Shown here one piece after another: positions 60,132 through 64,000 of a DNA stretch of 64,000 bases; the stretch's first letter is position 1; every line of letters starts with the position of its first letter. The position numbers and the translations under genes were made by a program. Under the pieces are notes generated by a model. It was not told the DNA's origin. It made no database searches and worked only from the letters and a program-made list of their open reading frames with translations. Origin of the DNA: Burkholderia savannae (GTDB taxonomy: Bacteria > Pseudomonadota > Gammaproteobacteria > Burkholderiales > Burkholderiaceae); NCBI RefSeq assembly GCF_001524445.2, contig NZ_CP013417.1:2232001-2296000 (forward strand), read 5' to 3'.

Positions 60132-60958
60132 TTCGCTCTCCACACGATCGCCCGTTGATTTCGTCGTTGTTTTTCGATGGCCCAATCGCCGCGCGCCGGC
60201 CGCGCGCGGCGGCCCCGTCGCCTTGCGCGCGATACATGCGCCGCCGCCCGGCACTCGGCTCGCGCCGCCATGCGTTCGGACGAGCGCGGACCAACGGCGG
60301 CGCATCGCGCGCCGCCGCCGCGGCAGGCAAGATCGGATTGGAATTCGGCCGGCTCGGTTTTAATTGGTTGAAGCCGATCCGATTGGTCTACTCGATTGCG
60401 GTTATTTCGGAACCGCGCCCCGATTCCATCGAAAATATAATTGAATGGATGATGAATGGTTAGAGTAATTGTTACCATCGGAATAATCCGAGTTTAGGTA
60501 AATTTGACAATATTTAAAGATTCATTCTGGCGCGCCAAATCTCGCATTTGAAACGCGATCGGCTCGACCGGCGCCGCGTTAGGCGCGGCACGCAAGCGTC
60601 ATCGAACGATCGGAAACGAAACAAGAGAAATTGGATTTATGCGACGGGAAATATCGAATTCCGCCGATTCGGGTTCGCATCACCAAAAGATACCGTGCGC
60701 ACGAAAGACCATCTATTTTGGCGAGACCAAAATTTTCGCCCGCCCAATCGATAGGGAAACCGAAATATTAAATCTTGACTTTCGCAGGCCGAAATTTCGC
60801 ACATCAATTCGAATCACGAATTAATTTCCGAAATTCGTATATTGAGCAATTCGAATATTCCGACATCCGGACGATCAGCGGCGCGGGCGCGACGCGTCGC
60901 GTCGCGCCGTCGAAGACAGGCCGCGCGCGCGCCGCAGCCGGCCATTTCGCCCGCCCGC
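60132..60958. other. AT-rich regulatory region upstream of the pilus operon
   Basis: No gene is supported in these 827 bases. From about 60370 to 60850 the DNA is markedly AT-richer than the rest of the window, with runs such as GAAAATATAATTGAATGG. It should contain the pilus promoter. It includes direct repeats of GAATGG 11 bases apart (60443 and 60454) and the RcsB-box-like palindrome at 60478-60491. The composition suggests silencer binding or acquired DNA. Confidence 0.6.
60478..60491. promoter_or_regulatory. RcsB-box-like palindrome upstream of the Csu operon
   Basis: TCGGAATAATCCGA has perfect TCGGA/TCCGA arms around ATAA and matches the enterobacterial RcsAB-box consensus TAAGAATATTCCTA at ten of 14 positions by eye. 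It lies about 350 bases upstream of the first subunit gene. The operon is followed by a regulator gene with an RcsB-like DNA-binding domain. Confidence 0.45.
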
Positions 60959-61852
60959 TCAGTTCGGCTGGAACTGAGGCAGCAGTTCGGCGAACCGGTC
61001 GGCGAGCGTTCGGCGCGATCGCTTCGGCCAGATGGCCGTCAACGGAAATTCGGGCAGCGCCTGCCCATCCGAGACCGGACTGAACTCGACGCCCTCGAAC
61101 GTCAGCGTGCGGATCGACGACGGCAGCAGCGACACGCCGCAGCCCGCCGCGACGCACGCGATCACGGTCAGCGTGCGGTTCACGTCCTGGACGATCTCGA
61201 TCGGATGGCCGGCGAGCCGGAACGCGCTGAGGATCGCCGCGCGTATCGACGGCAGTTGCTCGTGCGGGAACCAGATGAGCCCGGCGCGCGACAGCTCCCG
61301 CAGCGTGATCGTGCCGTCCGGCTGGCGCGGAAACGACTTCGGAATCACCGCGATCAGCGGATCGCGCCGGATCAGCTTCTCGTTGACGGGACCGCCGATC
61401 GCGACGGGCGTGTGCAGAATGCCGATGTCGATCTCGCCGCGCTCGAGCGCGACGACCTGCTCCGCATTGCTCATCTCGCGCATCACGAGATCGACGCGCG
61501 GCGTGGCCGCGCGCAACGCGCACACCGCGGAAGGCAGCGTATCGAACAGCGCGGCGGACACGAAGCCCACGCTCAGCCGCCCCGCCCGCTGCGCGCCGAT
61601 CTCGCTCGCGCGCCGCGCGGCGGCGTCCATCCGCGCGAGGCTCAGGCGAATGTCGTCGACGATCGCTTCGCCCGCCGTCGTCAGCGCCGCGCCGCGCCTC
61701 GAACGCTCGAACAGCTTCACGCCGAGCTCGCGCTCCATTTTCGTCAGCGCGTGACTGAGCGCGGGCTGCGCGACGCCCAAGCGGATCGCCGCGTGAGTCA
61801 GGCTGCCCGTGTCCGCAATCGCAAGGAAGTATCGAAGATGCTTGGATTCCAT
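60959..61852 (-). CDS. LysR-family transcriptional regulator
   Basis: A 297-residue regulator. The N-terminal winged helix-turn-helix is MESKHLRYFLAIADTGSLTHAAIRLGVAQPALSHALTKMERELGVKLFERSRRG. The effector domain follows (about 90-290: GRLSVGFVSAALFDTLP, LVMREMSNAEQVVALERGEIDIGIL). The ATG at 61852 starts the canonical sequence. It is divergent from an MFS transporter gene with an amidohydrolase gene, its likely targets; the 416-base gap contains a palindrome with the T-N11-A form. Confidence 0.93.
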   Translation of the reverse strand: MESKHLRYFLAIADTGSLTHAAIRLGVAQPALSHALTKMERELGVKLFERSRRGAALTTAGEAIVDDIRLSLARMDAAARRASEIGAQRAGRLSVGFVSAALFDTLPSAVCALRAATPRVDLVMREMSNAEQVVALERGEIDIGILHTPVAIGGPVNEKLIRRDPLIAVIPKSFPRQPDGTITLRELSRAGLIWFPHEQLPSIRAAILSAFRLAGHPIEIVQDVNRTLTVIACVAAGCGVSLLPSSIRTLTFEGVEFSPVSDGQALPEFPLTAIWPKRSRRTLADRFAELLPQFQPN

Positions 61853-62272
61853 AATCACGCAGCGCCACGAGATTGCGTTCCGACGGCCGCGCCGCCGCAT
61901 CGCCGAGACGATGGACACGTATTGCGAATACACGATTTCATTCCGCGCCCGCCTTCAATAGACGAATTCGGCCGGCGCATTTTCAATCTCATCATCATTC
62001 AACCAAACAGAATTATTCGACGAACAATTTCAAATATCCGAATCAATCGTACCAAAACGATCCTGAATCCACAGACGCCGACGCCACGCAAACGTTCGCG
62101 CAACATTTCGCCTCACGCGATCGACGTCACGGCGAAATACGCAATCATAATTTTCTTTTATCAATAATGCTCGACTTCGTGATGCATATATCGTTTACCT
62201 CTCGATAAAATATGACGATATGATGCGGGCTTTTTCCAATCGCTTATGGCGACATCATTCCGGAGAGCATGA
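61853..62272. other. divergent AT-rich regulatory region
   Basis: No gene is supported here. The central part (about 61960-62170) is AT-rich. It contains the LysR-type palindrome at 62012-62028 and should carry both divergent promoters; on the plus strand the MFS ribosome-binding site is GGAGAG at 62262-62267. Confidence 0.55.
62012..62028. promoter_or_regulatory. LysR-type operator candidate
   Basis: ATTATTCGACGAACAAT is an interrupted palindrome (ATT-x-TTCG-x-CGAA-x-AAT) containing T-N11-A, the generic LysR-box form. It lies between the divergent LysR and MFS genes, about 160 bases from the regulator ATG. Confidence 0.5.
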
Positions 62273-63538
62273 GTGAGCTGGTACAAAGAAATATCGCCCG
62301 TTGAAAGACGTACATTCAAAGGATGTTTTTCCGGCTGGGCGCTCGACGGCGTCGACACGCAGATGTTCAGCCTCGTCATCCCCGCATTGCTGACGTCCTG
62401 GGGCATCGGCAAGGGGCAGGCGGGCCTCATCGGCGGCGCGACGCTCGCCGCGGGTGCGATCGGCGGATTGCTCGCCGGCGCGATCGCCGATCGCTTCGGC
62501 CGCGTGCGCGCGCTGCAGATCACCGTGTGCTGGTTCTCGCTGTTCACGTTCCTCAGCGCGTTCGCGCAGAACTTCGAGCAACTGCTGGTGCTGAAGGCGC
62601 TGCAAGGGCTCGGCTTCGGCGGCGAATGGACGGCGGGTGCCGTGCTCCTGAGCGAGACGATGCGTGCGCGGCACCGCGGCAAGGCAATGGGGATCGTGCA
62701 GAGCGCCTGGGGCTTCGGCTGGGGCGGCGCGGTGCTGCTCTATACGCTGATCTTTTCGTGGCTGCCGCCCGAATGGGCGTGGCGCGTGCTGTTCGCGATC
62801 GGCGTGCTGCCCGCCCTGCTCGTGCTGTACATCCGGCGCGCCATTCCCGAGCCGCCGCGCGCCGACACGATCGCGTCGGCCGCCGACGCGGCGCCCGCGC
62901 AACCGGCAACGAGCATCTTCGATCCGTCCGTGCTCAGGATGACGATCGTCGGCGGCCTGATCGGCGTCGGTGCGCACGGCGGCTATCACGCGATCACGAC
63001 CTGGCTGCCGACCTATCTGAAGACCGAGCGCCATCTGTCGGTGCTCGGCACGGGAGCGTATCTCGCCGTGATCATCGTCGCGTTCATCGTCGGGTGCATG
63101 ACGAGCGCGTACTTGCAGGACCGCATCGGCCGCCGCAAGAACCTGATGCTGTTCTCCGCCTGCTGCGTCGTGACGGTCAATCTGTACGTGCTGCTGCCGC
63201 TCGACAACCTCGCGATGCTGCTGCTCGGCTTTCCGCTCGGCTTCTTCGCTGCCGGCATCCCGGCCACGCTCGGCGCGCTCTTCAACGAGCTCTATCCGAG
63301 GAACGTGCGCGGTCGCGGCGTCGGCTTCTGCTACAACTTCGGCCGCGTCGCATCGGCGATCTTCCCCGTGCTCGTCGGGCACATGGGGACGTCGATGCCG
63401 CTCGGCCTCGCGCTCGGCATCGACGCGGGCATCGCTTACGGGCTCGTGTTCATCGCCGCCTGGTTCCTGCCCGAAACGCGCGCGCGCGATTTCCAGTCGC
63501 CGCAGCCCGACCCGCGCATCCGCGAAGCGGCGCTGTAG
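62273..63538 (+). CDS. MFS transporter, aromatic acid/sialate symporter-like
   Basis: A 421-residue inner-membrane transporter with 12 predicted helices. The aromatic acid:H+ symporter pattern appears in FSGWALDGVDTQMFSLVIPAL (Asp in TM1), the loop GAIADRFGRVRAL between TM2 and TM3, the ALQGLGFGGEW motif, and QDRIGRRKNLMLF in the second half. The start is GTG at 62273 with GGAGAG six bases upstream; the nearby ATG at 62269 is in another frame. It probably imports an organic or aromatic acid for the amidohydrolase encoded after it. Its regulator is the divergent LysR protein. Confidence 0.9.
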   Translation: MSWYKEISPVERRTFKGCFSGWALDGVDTQMFSLVIPALLTSWGIGKGQAGLIGGATLAAGAIGGLLAGAIADRFGRVRALQITVCWFSLFTFLSAFAQNFEQLLVLKALQGLGFGGEWTAGAVLLSETMRARHRGKAMGIVQSAWGFGWGGAVLLYTLIFSWLPPEWAWRVLFAIGVLPALLVLYIRRAIPEPPRADTIASAADAAPAQPATSIFDPSVLRMTIVGGLIGVGAHGGYHAITTWLPTYLKTERHLSVLGTGAYLAVIIVAFIVGCMTSAYLQDRIGRRKNLMLFSACCVVTVNLYVLLPLDNLAMLLLGFPLGFFAAGIPATLGALFNELYPRNVRGRGVGFCYNFGRVASAIFPVLVGHMGTSMPLGLALGIDAGIAYGLVFIAAWFLPETRARDFQSPQPDPRIREAAL

Positions 63539-63582
63539 GAGCCGGCCGGCATGCCGGGCGCCCGTCATTTCGTGGGTTTTTC

Positions 63583-64000
63583 ATGGATCAGGCAAGCAAC
63601 GATCCGGCAGTCGAAACGACGGGCCGCACCTGCGCCACGCGCGCACGACACATGCGCGACACGCACGACGCGCGCGATCCGCTCGTCGATGCGTGGTACG
63701 GCGACGGCATCGCGCCGATCGAAGCCGTCGATTCGCACGCGCACGTGTTCCTGCGAAGCCTGCCGCGCATTCCGAGCGCGCGGCACTCGCCGGAATACGA
63801 CGCAACGCTCGAATCGTATGTCGCGCATCTGAACGCATCCGGCGTCACGCACGCGGTTCTCGTTCAGCCGAGCTTTCTCGGCACCGACAATCACTTCTTC
63901 GTCGACGTGCTGGCACGCTATCCGCAGCGCTTTCGCGGCGTCGCGGTCGTGAACCCGTGCATGGCCGAGGAGGAATTCGCGCGGCTCGAGGCGACCGACG
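63583..64000 (+). CDS. amidohydrolase-family protein, N-terminal part (3' end outside window)
   Basis: About 139 codons of a TIM-barrel metal hydrolase (amidohydrolase 2 / 2-pyrone-4,6-dicarboxylate lactonase-like). The metal-binding motif is VDSHAHVF near residue 52, followed by VAHLNASGVTHAVLVQPSFLGTDNHFFVDVLARYPQRFRGVAVVNP, a typical barrel strand-helix pattern. The frame starts at ATG 63583, 45 bases after the MFS stop, and is open to the window edge; an in-frame ATG at 63652 is an alternative. It probably degrades the compound imported by the transporter. Confidence 0.85.
   Translation, partial: MDQASNDPAVETTGRTCATRARHMRDTHDARDPLVDAWYGDGIAPIEAVDSHAHVFLRSLPRIPSARHSPEYDATLESYVAHLNASGVTHAVLVQPSFLGTDNHFFVDVLARYPQRFRGVAVVNPCMAEEEFARLEATD

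Overview
The window is high-GC DNA (roughly two thirds G+C) carrying valS, galU, alaS, glnS and fabV, a complete-looking myo-inositol catabolic locus, and many short perfect tandem repeats both between and inside genes. Gene content, protein sequences (for example a FabV whose Tyr235/Lys244 pair matches the numbering of the characterised Burkholderia mallei enzyme) and the VNTR-rich intergenic DNA point to the primary chromosome of a member of the Burkholderia pseudomallei group (pseudomallei, mallei or thailandensis). This is inference from sequence; no database was searched.

Layout. 1-7.2 kb: the end of valS, then galU, then a minus-strand block of OmpR-type response regulator, LysM/FecR periplasmic protein and CHASE2 histidine kinase (two of the genes overlap as GTGA), followed by a DUF4136 lipoprotein. 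7.5-8.5 kb: a small hypothetical and a TusA-like protein. 8.6-20.7 kb: the inositol locus. On the minus strand are a MurR/RpiR regulator and two Gfo/Idh/MocA dehydrogenases; divergently on the plus strand are a sugar-type ABC importer (binding protein, permease, ATPase) and iolC(J)-iolD-iolE-iolB. A palindrome of the form GGAA-N6-TTCC sits between the divergent arms. 20.9-26.6 kb: a branched-chain-amino-acid-type ABC transporter (livH, a fused livM-livG, livF) without a binding protein, a thioesterase and an iron-type alcohol dehydrogenase. 26.8-33 kb: YbjQ family protein, NUDIX hydrolase, an HtrA-like protein lacking the catalytic His, an MFS transporter with an 18-copy Asn-Ala-Ser repeat, and a frameshifted divergent LysR gene. 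33.4-42.7 kb: alaS, a CoA-transferase, a glycine-zipper lipoprotein, glnS, a second NUDIX gene and a small exported protein, separated by two long repeat-filled gaps. 43-51 kb: a GH3 lipoprotein and an M15 peptidase (divergent), a di-heme peroxidase and an AcpA-like phosphatase (divergent, with two candidate Pho boxes facing opposite ways), and fabV. 51-60 kb: an RcsB-like/BvgS-like two-component pair and a complete six-gene archaic (Csu-type) chaperone-usher pilus operon with an AT-rich upstream region containing an RcsB-box-like palindrome. 61-64 kb: a LysR regulator divergent from an MFS transporter and a truncated (window edge) amidohydrolase.

How the parts work together. The inositol locus encodes import and every step from myo-inositol to malonate semialdehyde plus DHAP (IolG, IolE, IolD, IolB, IolC and an IolJ-like domain); only iolA is missing and must lie elsewhere. 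The Csu block encodes subunits, chaperone, usher and tip protein, and the adjacent hybrid kinase/RcsB-like regulator is the obvious candidate controller. The CHASE2 kinase, its response regulator and the LysM/FecR protein look like one envelope-sensing unit. No CRISPR array, insertion sequence, prophage, tRNA or rRNA gene was recognised.
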